From: Myroides marinus
GTDB taxonomy: Bacteria > Bacteroidota > Bacteroidia > Flavobacteriales > Flavobacteriaceae
Direction: 5' to 3'
Length of the DNA stretch: 33,005 bases
NCBI RefSeq assembly: GCF_900109075.1
Contig: NZ_FNYS01000006.1
Location: 1-33,005 of the forward strand
Shown: one piece after another, positions 13,349 through 20,762 of the stretch
How positions within the stretch are numbered: position 1 is the first letter of the stretch
Layout: every line of letters begins with the position of its first letter
Position numbers and translations under genes: made by a program
The notes under the pieces: generated by a model
Database searches by the model: none
What the model was told of the DNA's origin: nothing
The model's input: only the letters and a program-made list of their open reading frames with translations

Positions 13349-14641
13349 ATGTCAGAGAACAAGTTTTACACTTTTATTCCCTTTTTTATTTTTATAGCCA
13401 TCTTTTTAGGCTGTGGTATTCTATTAGGTGACTTTTATAAGATGCCTTCACCCATTGCTATATCTGTTGGTGTAGTATCAGCATTTTTGATATTCTATAA
13501 GACTCCTATGAATGATAAAGTTATCTCTTTAATCAAAGGATGTGGAGATAGTAAGATTATCACCATGTGTATTATTTATTTACTAGCAGGAGCTTTTGCT
13601 ACAGTTACTAAAGCTATTGGTGGCGTAGATACGATGGTCAATATGGGATTAAGTGTTGTACCTATAGAGTATCTTGCTATTGGGATATTTGTTATTGCTT
13701 GTTTTTTATCTCTAGCTATTGGAACTTCAGTTGGAACTATCGTAGCTTTAGGACCTATTGTAGTTGGTCTAGCGGAGAAGTCTGGTACTTCTATGGGGTT
13801 ATTATGCGGTACTCTATTAGGAGGAGCAATGTTTGGAGACAACCTATCTATTATATCAGATACTACAATTACAGCAACGCAAACAGTGGGCTGTGAGATG
13901 AAGGACAAGTTTAGAGCTAACTTTAAGCTTGCTTTACCAGCAGCATTATTAACTATAGTAGCTTTATTTTTCATGAGCGGATCAACGACAGATATAGTTC
14001 TTGAGTTAGGTGATACAAGTAACTTTTGGGTTATTCTTCCTTATGTATTAATCATTGTCTTAGCTTTAGTAGGGGTACAGGTATTTGTAGCTTTATTCAT
14101 TAGTATTTTAGTGGCAGGAATTATCGGTCTTGTACAGCATGACTTTGATGTACTAGGTTTTGCTAATCTAACGTATGAAGGGTTCGTATCAATGAATGAG
14201 ATATTCCTATTATCAATGCTAACAGGAGGTCTGGCGAAGATGGTAGAAGATCAAGGAGGTATTCAGTGGTTGTTAAAACAGATGAAAAAGCTGATGAAGT
14301 CTCCTAAGGGAGCAGAGTTTGGTATTGCAGGTCTAGTATCATCTATAGGGGTGTGTTTAGCTAATAATACGGTGTCTATCTTGGTAGCGGGTAACTTAGC
14401 TAGAGATATTGCTACAGAGTACGAATTAGACAGACCAAGGGTAGCTTCTATCTTAGATATCTTCGCCTGTATTATACAAGGGGTGTTGCCTTATGGAGCG
14501 CAGATCTTGATTTTACTTAGTTTTACTAATGGCAAGATAGATTATTTAGATTTGATGAAGTATTCGTATTACTTTGTTGCTCTGTTGATTATCACACTTG
14601 TTTATATGATTTTCTTGAGAAAAAACGCACAAACAGCATAA
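13349..14641 (+). CDS. NhaC-family transporter, probable MetT-type methionine permease
   Basis: The 430-aa membrane protein has 10-12 hydrophobic helices and the NhaC-family core LLGGAMFGDNLSIISDTT, followed by an invariant-type TVGCEM. The ATG at 13349 (MSENKFYTF) is preferred. An in-frame ATG at 13256 lies inside the riboswitch-like leader and would add 31 residues unlike the family. Automatic annotation would call this a Na+/H+ antiporter. In several bacteria, NhaC-family genes under S-box control were proposed by comparative genomics to import methionine (MetT), and the leader at 13166-13260 puts this gene in that class. Methionine import, probably Na+-coupled, is therefore the better inference. 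fabG follows after 68 bp with its own promoter. Confidence 0.8.
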   Translation: MSENKFYTFIPFFIFIAIFLGCGILLGDFYKMPSPIAISVGVVSAFLIFYKTPMNDKVISLIKGCGDSKIITMCIIYLLAGAFATVTKAIGGVDTMVNMGLSVVPIEYLAIGIFVIACFLSLAIGTSVGTIVALGPIVVGLAEKSGTSMGLLCGTLLGGAMFGDNLSIISDTTITATQTVGCEMKDKFRANFKLALPAALLTIVALFFMSGSTTDIVLELGDTSNFWVILPYVLIIVLALVGVQVFVALFISILVAGIIGLVQHDFDVLGFANLTYEGFVSMNEIFLLSMLTGGLAKMVEDQGGIQWLLKQMKKLMKSPKGAEFGIAGLVSSIGVCLANNTVSILVAGNLARDIATEYELDRPRVASILDIFACIIQGVLPYGAQILILLSFTNGKIDYLDLMKYSYYFVALLIITLVYMIFLRKNAQTA

Positions 14642-14648
14642 AAGGAGC

Positions 14649-14676
14649 TTGAGAAAATACAAAATGTTTATATTTG
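14649..14676 (+). promoter_or_regulatory. fabG promoter
   Basis: TTG (14649-14651), 17 bp, then TATATTTG (14669-14676). The predicted start is about 28 nt before the ATG at 14710, which supports that start over the ATG at 14674 that lies within the -7 element. Confidence 0.7.
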
Positions 14677-14709
14677 TCCTCGGTTCAAATACAAAAATTG
14701 GATTTACAC

Positions 14710-15456
14710 ATGAAATTATTAGAAGGTAAAATCGCTATTATCACTGGTGCTACAAGAGGAATCGGTAGAGGAGTAGCTAAGGCATTTGCAGAACAAGGTG
14801 CAAGTGTTGCATTCACATATAGTTCTTCAGCTCAAGCAGCAATAGAATTAGAACAAGAATTAGCAGCTTTAGGTGTTAAAGCAAAAGGATATCAATCAAA
14901 TGCAGCTGAGTATGAAGCAGCAGAGAAGTTGGTAGAAGAGATTTTAAAAGAATTCGGAAACATTGATATTTTAGTAAACAACGCTGGTATTACTAAAGAT
15001 AACTTATTAATGAGAATGTCTGAAGCAGATTTTGATGCTGTAATCGAAGTAAATCTTAAGTCAGTATTTAATATGACTAAAGCAGTACAACGTACAATGC
15101 TTAAGAACAGAAAAGGATCTATCATCAATATGAGTTCTGTAGTAGGAGTAAAAGGTAACGCTGGACAAGCTAACTATGCAGCTTCTAAAGCAGGAGTTAT
15201 CGGATTCTCTAAATCTATTGCATTAGAATTAGGTTCTCGTAATATCCGTTGTAACGTTGTTGCTCCAGGATTTATCGAAACTGAGATGACAGGTGCTCTT
15301 CCAGAAGATGTAGTAAAAGGATGGAGAGATGCTATTCCTTTAAAACGTGGAGGTACTCCAGAGGATATCGCAAATACTTGTGTGTTCTTAGGTTCTGACA
15401 TGTCTGCTTACATCACAGGTCAAGTGATCAATGTAGATGGTGGTATGCTTACATAA
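14710..15456 (+). CDS. fabG: 3-oxoacyl-[acyl-carrier-protein] reductase
   Basis: FabG reduces 3-oxoacyl-ACP to 3-hydroxyacyl-ACP with NADPH in fatty acid elongation. The 248-aa chain has the short-chain dehydrogenase motifs: TGATRGIGRG for the cofactor near the N-terminus, NNAG at about residue 89, the catalytic Ser in NMSSVVG, and YAASK with the catalytic Tyr and Lys. The end, VINVDGGMLT, is typical. A start at 14674 is rejected because the promoter's -7 element overlaps it and the extra residues are not family-like. Its last four codons and its terminator are part of a 68-bp sequence repeated at 16301-16368. Confidence 0.95.
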   Translation: MKLLEGKIAIITGATRGIGRGVAKAFAEQGASVAFTYSSSAQAAIELEQELAALGVKAKGYQSNAAEYEAAEKLVEEILKEFGNIDILVNNAGITKDNLLMRMSEADFDAVIEVNLKSVFNMTKAVQRTMLKNRKGSIINMSSVVGVKGNAGQANYAASKAGVIGFSKSIALELGSRNIRCNVVAPGFIETEMTGALPEDVVKGWRDAIPLKRGGTPEDIANTCVFLGSDMSAYITGQVINVDGGMLT

Positions 15457-15512
15457 GCTATTGCTATTGCGATAATATATAAAGGCTATCTAGGTGACTA
15501 GGTAGCCTTTTT
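15445..15512 (+). repeat. 68-bp direct repeat, copy A (fabG 3' end and terminator)
   Basis: This copy starts at ATGCTTACATAA, the last codons of fabG, and runs through the terminator T tract. It matches 16301-16368 at 66 of 68 positions. One difference (15504 A against 16360 G) keeps the terminator stem paired by wobble. The copies are 856 bp apart and flank the zeta-like gene and a 51-aa ORF. Confidence 0.95.
15481..15512 (+). terminator. fabG terminator
   Basis: AAAGGCTATCTAG (15481-15493) pairs with CTAGGTAGCCTTT (15498-15510) around GTGA, followed by T residues. It is preceded by a small hairpin (TATTGC/GCGATA, 15459-15474). Confidence 0.9.
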
Positions 15513-15556
15513 GTTTATAATTACGTATCTTTATATATTGATAGATAAGTTTTTAT

Positions 15557-16153
15557 ATGATGAAAAAGAAAAATCTATATATTATATCTGGTTGTAATGG
15601 AGCCGGAAAAACGACAGCTTCCTTTACTATCTTACCTGAAATTTTAGAATGTAAGGAGTTTGTCAATGCAGATGAAATTGCTAAGGGACTATCTCCTTTT
15701 CAACCTGAGAAAGTTGCTTTTGAAGCAGGAAGAATAATGCTTAATAGAATAGATGAATTATTAAAAGCAGATGAGAACTTTTCTTTTGAAACTACATTGG
15801 CAACAAAAAGCTATAAGCAAAGAATAGCTTTGGCAAAAGAACAAGGATATACCGTAACCTTATTGTTCTTTTGGCTTGATAGTTTTGAACTAGCCAAGAA
15901 AAGGGTTAGAAGTAGAGTTAGTGAAGGGGGACATAATATCCCTATTGATGTGATTGAAAGAAGATATATTAATGGGATTGTTAATCTTTTTGATATTTAT
16001 ATAAATATAGTAGATCAAATACTTATCTTTGATAACTCAGAAGGGAACCATATTCTAATGGCTGAAAAGAACTTAGAAGAGGAAATGTTAGTGTACAATG
16101 AAGAGAAGTATAACCTTTTAAGACAGTGTTATGACAGTAGAAGAAAGAAATGA
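15557..16153 (+). CDS. Zeta-toxin-like P-loop kinase
   Basis: The 198-aa protein has a Walker A SGCNGAGKTT (residues 11-20). A NAD motif with Asp39 follows (VNADEIAKGLSP), in the place of the catalytic Asp of zeta/PezT toxins, and FETTL at 77-81 matches the zeta substrate-binding signature. Arg-rich VRSRVSEGGHNIP (residues 114-126) fits the ATP-binding lid. Zeta toxins phosphorylate UDP-N-acetylglucosamine and so block cell wall synthesis; whether this short chromosomal version does so is not known. Two ATG codons (15557, 15560) are possible starts. The next ORF overlaps its end by 23 nt. The pair sits between 68-bp direct repeats at the fabG 3' end, which suggests a recently gained cassette. 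Confidence 0.8.
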   Translation: MMKKKNLYIISGCNGAGKTTASFTILPEILECKEFVNADEIAKGLSPFQPEKVAFEAGRIMLNRIDELLKADENFSFETTLATKSYKQRIALAKEQGYTVTLLFFWLDSFELAKKRVRSRVSEGGHNIPIDVIERRYINGIVNLFDIYINIVDQILIFDNSEGNHILMAEKNLEEEMLVYNEEKYNLLRQCYDSRRKK

Positions 16154-16286
16154 GAGAAACGAAAGAAAAGAAAAGATCCTTAAAGGGCTTGAATTAGCTT
16201 ACCAAAATATGATTCTTTTCAAAAAAGAGAAAAAAAGTAAGATTATTGTGAGACAAGGGGATAAAATTGTAGAATTAAATCCTTAA
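16131..16286 (+). CDS. 51-aa protein overlapping the zeta-like gene, candidate antitoxin
   Basis: The ORF starts at an ATG inside the zeta-like gene and overlaps its last 23 nt in another frame, a sign of translational coupling. The product has a highly charged helical first half (VEERNERNERKEKILKGLEL), then AYQNMILFKKEK, and ends with a beta-like tail VRQGDKIVELNP. Short proteins of this KILKGLELAY type beside zeta-like kinases in Bacteroidota are familiar to me, but I cannot verify this here. The classical epsilon antitoxin precedes zeta and is longer, so this would be a reversed order. An antitoxin role is inferred from position, size and charge. Confidence 0.6.
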   Translation: MTVEERNERNERKEKILKGLELAYQNMILFKKEKKSKIIVRQGDKIVELNP

Positions 16287-16300
16287 AAAACTAATACGCG

Positions 16301-16368
16301 ATGCTTACATAAGCTATTGCTATAGCGATAATATATAAAGGCTATCTAGGTGACTAGGTGGCCTTTTT
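16301..16368 (+). repeat. 68-bp direct repeat, copy B
   Basis: A copy of 15445-15512 with two substitutions (16324 A, 16360 G), located 14 bp after the 51-aa ORF. It carries the three last sense codons and stop of fabG but no fabG body, and an intact terminator (16337-16368). The identity stops sharply on both sides. Confidence 0.95.
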
Positions 16369-16369
16369 T
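16337..16369 (+). terminator. Terminator of the zeta cassette (duplicated fabG terminator)
   Basis: This is the same stem as at 15481-15510, with one G-T wobble, followed by six T residues. It ends transcription of the toxin-like pair. Confidence 0.9.
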
Positions 16370-16395
16370 ATACAAAAGTGAGAGTGTCCATAGTG

Positions 16396-16426
16396 CCTCT
16401 ATTAGAACTTTGTGTTTTAATAGAGG
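16396..16426. other. 9-bp perfect hairpin in the intergenic region 16370-16607
   Basis: CCTCTATTA (16396-16404) pairs with TAATAGAGG (16418-16426) around a 13-nt loop. No T tract follows. The rest of 16370-16607 is AT-rich and shows no ORF; it should hold the promoter of the gene at 16608, which I could not define. Confidence 0.4.
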
Positions 16427-16607
16427 TATTATAGATCTATTATTCGCTCAGTATTCTGGTATTGTAACTAGAATTCTAGTTTCTGTATCTTGAATATTTA
16501 TTAGTGTACTAGAGATAATATGTTTAGGTCTTTTAACTTTTTTTAGCATGTATAAGTTATAATTATTTTTGTGTTTTATTGATTACTCCGTACTTTTAAA
16601 ATAAAAA

Positions 16608-17276
16608 ATGAAGAAGGTACTAGATAAAGGTGTTGAGATAGGAAAACAAGGACTACAGTCTTTTAGTATTGTTTTTTCTTGTTTGATCCGATGGATAGGT
16701 ATGATGCTAGTGGGTACCTTTTTGTCTGTGTGGATATTCTTCTATTCGATGAGTAAGATTTACCAACTCAGAAAAGGGAGTGAAGCAACGGGTTTCTGGG
16801 ATAACTTTACAGCATTCTTTAGTGATATCAACTACTCTGTTATTATTATCTTCGTTTTGCAACTTGTAATGATTGTCGCCTATTTTATCGTAGCTAATAA
16901 ATATGCTATACAAAAAGCCATAGCTATGTTATGGGAAAAACAAGGAAGTGGGTTTATCGCTGGATATGTAGAACAATTATGGAATTACTTAAGTAAGAAT
17001 AAACCACATCTATTTGGAGAAAAGCCAAATAAAGAAGCTATACAACGCGAATTAATAGCCCTGAATGATGATAATCACGTAGCCGGGATGATACAGCGTA
17101 AAACGACTCATTATGTTCTATCTAAGGCAAAATTAAGTAATGGACCGACTAGTCTTTTACAACAATTAACTACACTTCGATTTAATCCTTTGTCTTTATT
17201 GCCAGCACTGTGGTTGTTTTACGGGTTAGTAGGTATACAGATACTGTTTATTTTGTATATTTATTATAGATATTAA
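16608..17276 (+). CDS. Unknown membrane protein with three predicted helices
   Basis: I do not recognise this 222-aa protein. Hydrophobic segments are at about residues 20-48 (FSIVFSCLIRWIGMMLVGTF...), 74-96 (INYSVIIIFVLQLVMIVAYF) and 195-219 (LLPALWLFYGLVGIQILFIL). A soluble loop of about 95 residues between the second and third (WEKQGSGFIAGYVEQLWNYL and onwards) is mostly helical. It may form a unit with the next gene (28-nt gap, also a membrane protein). No catalytic motif is visible. Confidence 0.7.
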   Translation: MKKVLDKGVEIGKQGLQSFSIVFSCLIRWIGMMLVGTFLSVWIFFYSMSKIYQLRKGSEATGFWDNFTAFFSDINYSVIIIFVLQLVMIVAYFIVANKYAIQKAIAMLWEKQGSGFIAGYVEQLWNYLSKNKPHLFGEKPNKEAIQRELIALNDDNHVAGMIQRKTTHYVLSKAKLSNGPTSLLQQLTTLRFNPLSLLPALWLFYGLVGIQILFILYIYYRY

Positions 17277-17304
17277 ATGTTGTATAGGACAAAATTAGAA
17301 TAAT

Positions 17305-17841
17305 ATGAAAATAGGAAATGACTCAATAGGTATAAGTAATACAGATAAGATCAAATTATTGGCTGTTATATTTGCTGTATACGTAGCTGTGATAATGTTA
17401 TTTGATTGGCTATTAGATGGTAGTCTAAAAACTTGGGATAACTATCTGATAAAGGGGTTGATATATAGTATATTGTTTTCAGTATTGATATATGTGTCAA
17501 TCAATAAACTTACTAAAAAAGTAGAACTGAAATTAGAAATACCACTAGTAGCAGGTGAGGAGCTAGAAGCTTATGGAATGGCTAATATGTTCTTAGGAAA
17601 AGAAGCTATAGGAGGAAAGTTAGGAATAACAGAAGACACATTAGTATTTCACTCACATAAGTTCAATATACAGAAAAGTACTATTCGCATTCCTTTTGAT
17701 GAGATGACGGTCTTAAAACCATATAGAGTGATGTGGTTTATGAATAATGGGATAGAGGTACAGACTTATGATTCTCGATGCGTGTTTGTGGTAAATGATA
17801 GGAAGACTTGGTTAGAAATAATTCACAAGAAAATGAACTAA
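17305..17841 (+). CDS. Two-helix membrane protein with GRAM/PH-like C-terminal domain
   Basis: The 178-aa product has two membrane helices (about residues 14-34 and 48-66). A soluble domain follows that starts VAGEELEAYGMANMFLG and includes GGKLGITEDTLVFHSH, then IRIPFDEMTVLKPYRVMWF and CVFVVNDRKTWLEII. This order (a start like EELxxxxxAN, then LxxTxxxLxFHSH, then IPxxEI) is typical of bacterial GRAM-like PH domains. Such domains bind membranes or proteins; the ligand is unknown. It ends a two-gene unit with the preceding membrane protein, followed by a strong terminator. Confidence 0.7.
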   Translation: MKIGNDSIGISNTDKIKLLAVIFAVYVAVIMLFDWLLDGSLKTWDNYLIKGLIYSILFSVLIYVSINKLTKKVELKLEIPLVAGEELEAYGMANMFLGKEAIGGKLGITEDTLVFHSHKFNIQKSTIRIPFDEMTVLKPYRVMWFMNNGIEVQTYDSRCVFVVNDRKTWLEIIHKKMN

Positions 17842-17843
17842 TA

Positions 17844-17881
17844 AAAAGCGATTATAGATCTATTGTTCTATAATCGCTTTT
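17844..17881 (+). terminator. Terminator, AAAAGCGATTATAG type
   Basis: AAAAGCGATTATAGA (17844-17858) pairs with TCTATAATCGCTTTT (17867-17881), followed by T residues. Nearly the same stem recurs at 31001-31034 and 31982-32020. Confidence 0.9.
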
Positions 17882-18020
17882 TTACTATTACAATGTATAA
17901 CTGAGTTTATTAAGTGGAATAGGCTTGCTAAAATAGTTAGCAAAATGATAATTTTTAAGAACATACTTACACTTTGAGACAAAATTATAGTACCTTAGCT
18001 ATTATGATTACAATACTTCG

Positions 18021-18509
18021 ATGAATAAATTTACCGCTATAGATTTTGAAACTGCTCAACCACAGCGCAATAGTATTTGCCAAGTGGGCTTAGTAGTATT
18101 TGAAAACGGAATTATAGTAGATTCCTTAAACATTCTTGTACAACCTCCTCAGAATGTTTATTGGAGTAAATTTATTGACGTACACGGTATCACACCAGAA
18201 GATACACAGTTTGCGCCTACATTCGAAGAAGTTTGGCATAAGATATTACCCTTTATACAATTTCAAGATGTAGTAGCGCATAATGGCTTTGGTTTTGACT
18301 TTCCAGTCTTACAGAAGACATTAGAGTATTATAACCTGGCTGTGCCTGAGTATGAGAAGCATTGTACTTATAAATTGTATAAAAAAGGATTAGCCAAATT
18401 AGCTGAACAATATAATTTATCTCTTAATCACCACGATGCTCTTAGTGATGCTAAAGTATGCGGAATATTGTTTAATCAATATTTAAACAATGGAGGTCTA
18501 ATTATTTAA
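18021..18509 (+). CDS. DnaQ-like DEDDh 3'-5' exonuclease
   Basis: The 162-aa chain holds the exonuclease motifs of the DEDDh group: Exo I AIDFETA (Asp8, Glu10), Exo II around HNGFGFDFPVL (Asp93) and Exo III HHDALSDA (His138, Asp143). This two-metal-ion nuclease fold occurs in DNA polymerase III epsilon and in stand-alone DNA/RNA trimming enzymes. The substrate is not known; the protein has no polymerase or BRCT domain, so it is the short stand-alone type. The next gene follows after 10 nt and probably shares its transcript. Confidence 0.9.
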   Translation: MNKFTAIDFETAQPQRNSICQVGLVVFENGIIVDSLNILVQPPQNVYWSKFIDVHGITPEDTQFAPTFEEVWHKILPFIQFQDVVAHNGFGFDFPVLQKTLEYYNLAVPEYEKHCTYKLYKKGLAKLAEQYNLSLNHHDALSDAKVCGILFNQYLNNGGLII

Positions 18510-18519
18510 TAGTATTATT

Positions 18520-19311
18520 ATGACAAAGACAAAAGAGTATTTACAGCACAATCAAAAAGCATGGGATAAACAAGCATTAGCTAATCAGCAATGGTCTATG
18601 CCAGTGAGTGAGGAACTAGTAGCAAAGGCAAAACAAGGGGATTGGGACTTATTTGTATTGCCAACACCGATAGATAAAACTTGGCTAGGAGATGTAACAG
18701 GGAAGAAGATATTATGTCTAGCTTCAGCTGGGGGGCAACAAGCACCTATTTTAGCTGCTGCTGGAGCTAAAGTAACTGTAATGGATTTGTCTGTGGAACA
18801 GCTTAACAAAGATAAGCAAGTAGCGGATAGAGATAATTTACATTTAACTATTGTTCAAGGAGACATGACAAACCTAGAGATGTTCCAAGACAATAGTTTT
18901 GATATTATTGTACATCCTATATCTAATCTATATGTTAGTGATGTTACTCTAGTATGGAATGAGTGTTATCGCGTCTTAAACAATGGGGGAAGGCTTATTA
19001 GTAGCTTTTATAATCCAGTAGTGTTTATTCACGATAAGGATTCTAAATATGGCGCCGAAGGAGTCATCAAACCTAAGTATAAGATTCCTTATGCAGATTT
19101 AAGAGATCTATCTTCAAAAGAGGTAGAGGAAAAACAGAATAGAGATGAAGCCTTTGTTTTCGGGCATAGTCTTCAGGATTTAATAGGAGGACAGTTAAAA
19201 GCGGGGTTCTTAATTAAAGAATACGAAGAAGCTTTTCAACCCAATCCAAGGTTTGTAGTAGATCATTATCTGCCTACATTTATAGCAACAGTAGCAATTA
19301 AACTTCAATAA
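18520..19311 (+). CDS. Class I SAM-dependent methyltransferase
   Basis: The 263-aa protein has the Rossmann-like SAM-binding motif ILCLASAGGQQAPILAAAGA (about residues 64-83), an acidic residue at the end of strand 2 (VMDLS, Asp89) and motif II/III segments (IVQGDMTNLEMF, SFDIIVHPISNLYV). The Gly pattern ASAGGQQ is the variant of methyltransferase domain 11/25 proteins. The acceptor substrate cannot be read. The gene lies between the exonuclease (10-nt gap) and the glycolipid-binding protein (1-nt gap), so the three form an operon with no obvious common pathway. Confidence 0.88.
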   Translation: MTKTKEYLQHNQKAWDKQALANQQWSMPVSEELVAKAKQGDWDLFVLPTPIDKTWLGDVTGKKILCLASAGGQQAPILAAAGAKVTVMDLSVEQLNKDKQVADRDNLHLTIVQGDMTNLEMFQDNSFDIIVHPISNLYVSDVTLVWNECYRVLNNGGRLISSFYNPVVFIHDKDSKYGAEGVIKPKYKIPYADLRDLSSKEVEEKQNRDEAFVFGHSLQDLIGGQLKAGFLIKEYEEAFQPNPRFVVDHYLPTFIATVAIKLQ

Positions 19312-19312
19312 T

Positions 19313-19858
19313 ATGGAGCAAAACATAGTCTGGACAGGTATCGATAGTTTATCGATTGAAAAGTGTGTCTTGATTGATAAAGGTGAAACTATTCACAGTA
19401 AAGGTGATTTAGTTGGGAACAAAAACAACCAAGTTTATGGGGTAGAATATCAAGTAGTAGTTGACCAGAAATGGGAGACTCGATTCTTTGATATTACTTG
19501 TAAAGTAGGGCATAAGAACTATGCTATACATGGGTATAAGCTAAATAATCAATGGATTATAGATGAACAAGAGCATCCAGAATTACATGATTGTTTAGAT
19601 ATTGATATTTCAGTAACACCATTTACCAACTCTTTACCTATTAATCGACTACAACTAAAAGTGGGAGAGTCTAAAGAACTTGCAGTATTGTATATTAATC
19701 CTATAGAAGAGCGATTCACTAGGGTAGTACAACGCTATGAAAGATTATCAGAGACGACTTACCATTATAAGAATTTATGGAGTGATTTTGAATCAACAAT
19801 AGAAGTAGATTCTAAAGGAGTAGTGACACATTACCCAAAGTTATTTGACAGATTATAA
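19313..19858 (+). CDS. Putative glycolipid-binding protein (DUF1089 type)
   Basis: The 181-aa product matches the family known as putative glycolipid-binding. It opens VWTGIDSLSIEKCVL, includes VYGVEYQVVVDQKW and HDCLDIDISVTPFTNSLPINRL, and near the end RFTRVVQRYERLSETTYHYKNLW with the VDSKGVVTHYPKLF tail. No signal peptide or membrane segment is seen. The family name comes from a structure with a beta-barrel-like fold; the real ligand is uncertain. It is the last gene of a three-gene operon and ends at a shared terminator. Confidence 0.85.
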   Translation: MEQNIVWTGIDSLSIEKCVLIDKGETIHSKGDLVGNKNNQVYGVEYQVVVDQKWETRFFDITCKVGHKNYAIHGYKLNNQWIIDEQEHPELHDCLDIDISVTPFTNSLPINRLQLKVGESKELAVLYINPIEERFTRVVQRYERLSETTYHYKNLWSDFESTIEVDSKGVVTHYPKLFDRL

Positions 19859-19865
19859 AAATATA

Positions 19866-19894
19866 AAAGCCCTAAGATATTTTCTTAGGGCTTT
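19866..19894. terminator. Bidirectional terminator
   Basis: AAAGCCCTAAGA (19866-19877) pairs with TCTTAGGGCTTT (19883-19894). It lies between convergent genes. Confidence 0.9.
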
Positions 19895-19898
19895 ATTA

Positions 19899-20762
19899 TT
19901 ATTTACTTTTCTTATTAGTTTGAATCATTTTTAGATCCTCTTTTTGCTCTATTGCATTTCCTTCTAAGTCAAACTTCTCTGACTCTTGTGTAGGAACAAC
20001 TACTTTGTCTTTTTTGGACTTGTACAATGGGAAAAGATAAGAGATGGTATAGTTAAAACCAACACCGATATTACCACTGTGCTTTTTATTATATCCAGGG
20101 ATATAAAGATTTTCAAAATCATCAGGTTGTGTCTGAGAGATAAGACCTGTTAATCTCATAGTGAATCCCATAAACACATTGCTAAATACTCGCGTTTTAA
20201 TTCCTGTTACAAACTCTACCCAATGCGCACTTAAGCCGTTTTGCTTTTTATTAACATCAATTCTCTCTTTTGGAAAGTATGGGTCAGTTGTATAAGGTTG
20301 ATACCAATTAAGGGTTTGCGAAAAATTAGAATAACCATATCTAAAACCTACATAGATTAAATCTTCTCTATCTAACCAGTTCTCGTGTAAATTATAGTTT
20401 CCTCCTAGTCTGATATAGCTACCTGTGGTTGTAAAACCATAACTATTCTCATTTCTAGTCATTTTATCATGTCCAATCTCTGCTGCAGCATACCAGTTTT
20501 TAGTTAGTCTATAATCCCCAACAACTTCGAAACCTTGGTATGTCTTGTCATAAAAAGAACGTGTTATTCTAAACAAATCAACTCCTACTCTGATACCATA
20601 CCTTTGAGGGTAATAGTGTGGAGATTGTGCAGTAGAATCAGTTAAAACTGGAGTTACTTCTTTAGTAGTTTTTTCTTGAGCAAAGGAAGAAAAAGCTAGA
20701 AGTAAAATACCACAATTAATAATAAATCTTGAAGTGTGCTTTTTCGCTATTTTGAATTTCAT
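19899..20762 (-). CDS. DUF6048-like outer membrane protein
   Basis: The start at 20762 (MKFKIAKKHTSRFI) is chosen because it gives a proper signal peptide ending at AFSSFAQ; a longer frame from 20819 adds residues that read the upstream gene. The 287-aa product (calculated from that start) contains YGIRVGVDLFRITRSFYD, GFEVVGDYRLTKNWYAAAE, YIRLGGNYNLHENW and VGFRYGYSNFSQ, a series of barrel strands. The tail (EGNAIEQKEDLKMIQTNKKSK) is basic and polar. It matches the DUF6048 family of Flavobacteria as I remember it. It overlaps the preceding DUF6452-like gene by 47 nt, so the two are probably translationally coupled. Confidence 0.7.
   Translation of the reverse strand: MKFKIAKKHTSRFIINCGILLLAFSSFAQEKTTKEVTPVLTDSTAQSPHYYPQRYGIRVGVDLFRITRSFYDKTYQGFEVVGDYRLTKNWYAAAEIGHDKMTRNENSYGFTTTGSYIRLGGNYNLHENWLDREDLIYVGFRYGYSNFSQTLNWYQPYTTDPYFPKERIDVNKKQNGLSAHWVEFVTGIKTRVFSNVFMGFTMRLTGLISQTQPDDFENLYIPGYNKKHSGNIGVGFNYTISYLFPLYKSKKDKVVVPTQESEKFDLEGNAIEQKEDLKMIQTNKKSK

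Noticed and set aside
14674..14709. Longer start (14674) for fabG
   Set aside because: The codon is part of the TATATTTG promoter element, so it lies upstream of the transcription start.
16405..16412. GAACTTTG as a fourth Crp/Fnr-type promoter
   Set aside because: No TTGAY-N4-RTCAA box lies about 36.5 bp upstream, and the word sits in a hairpin loop.
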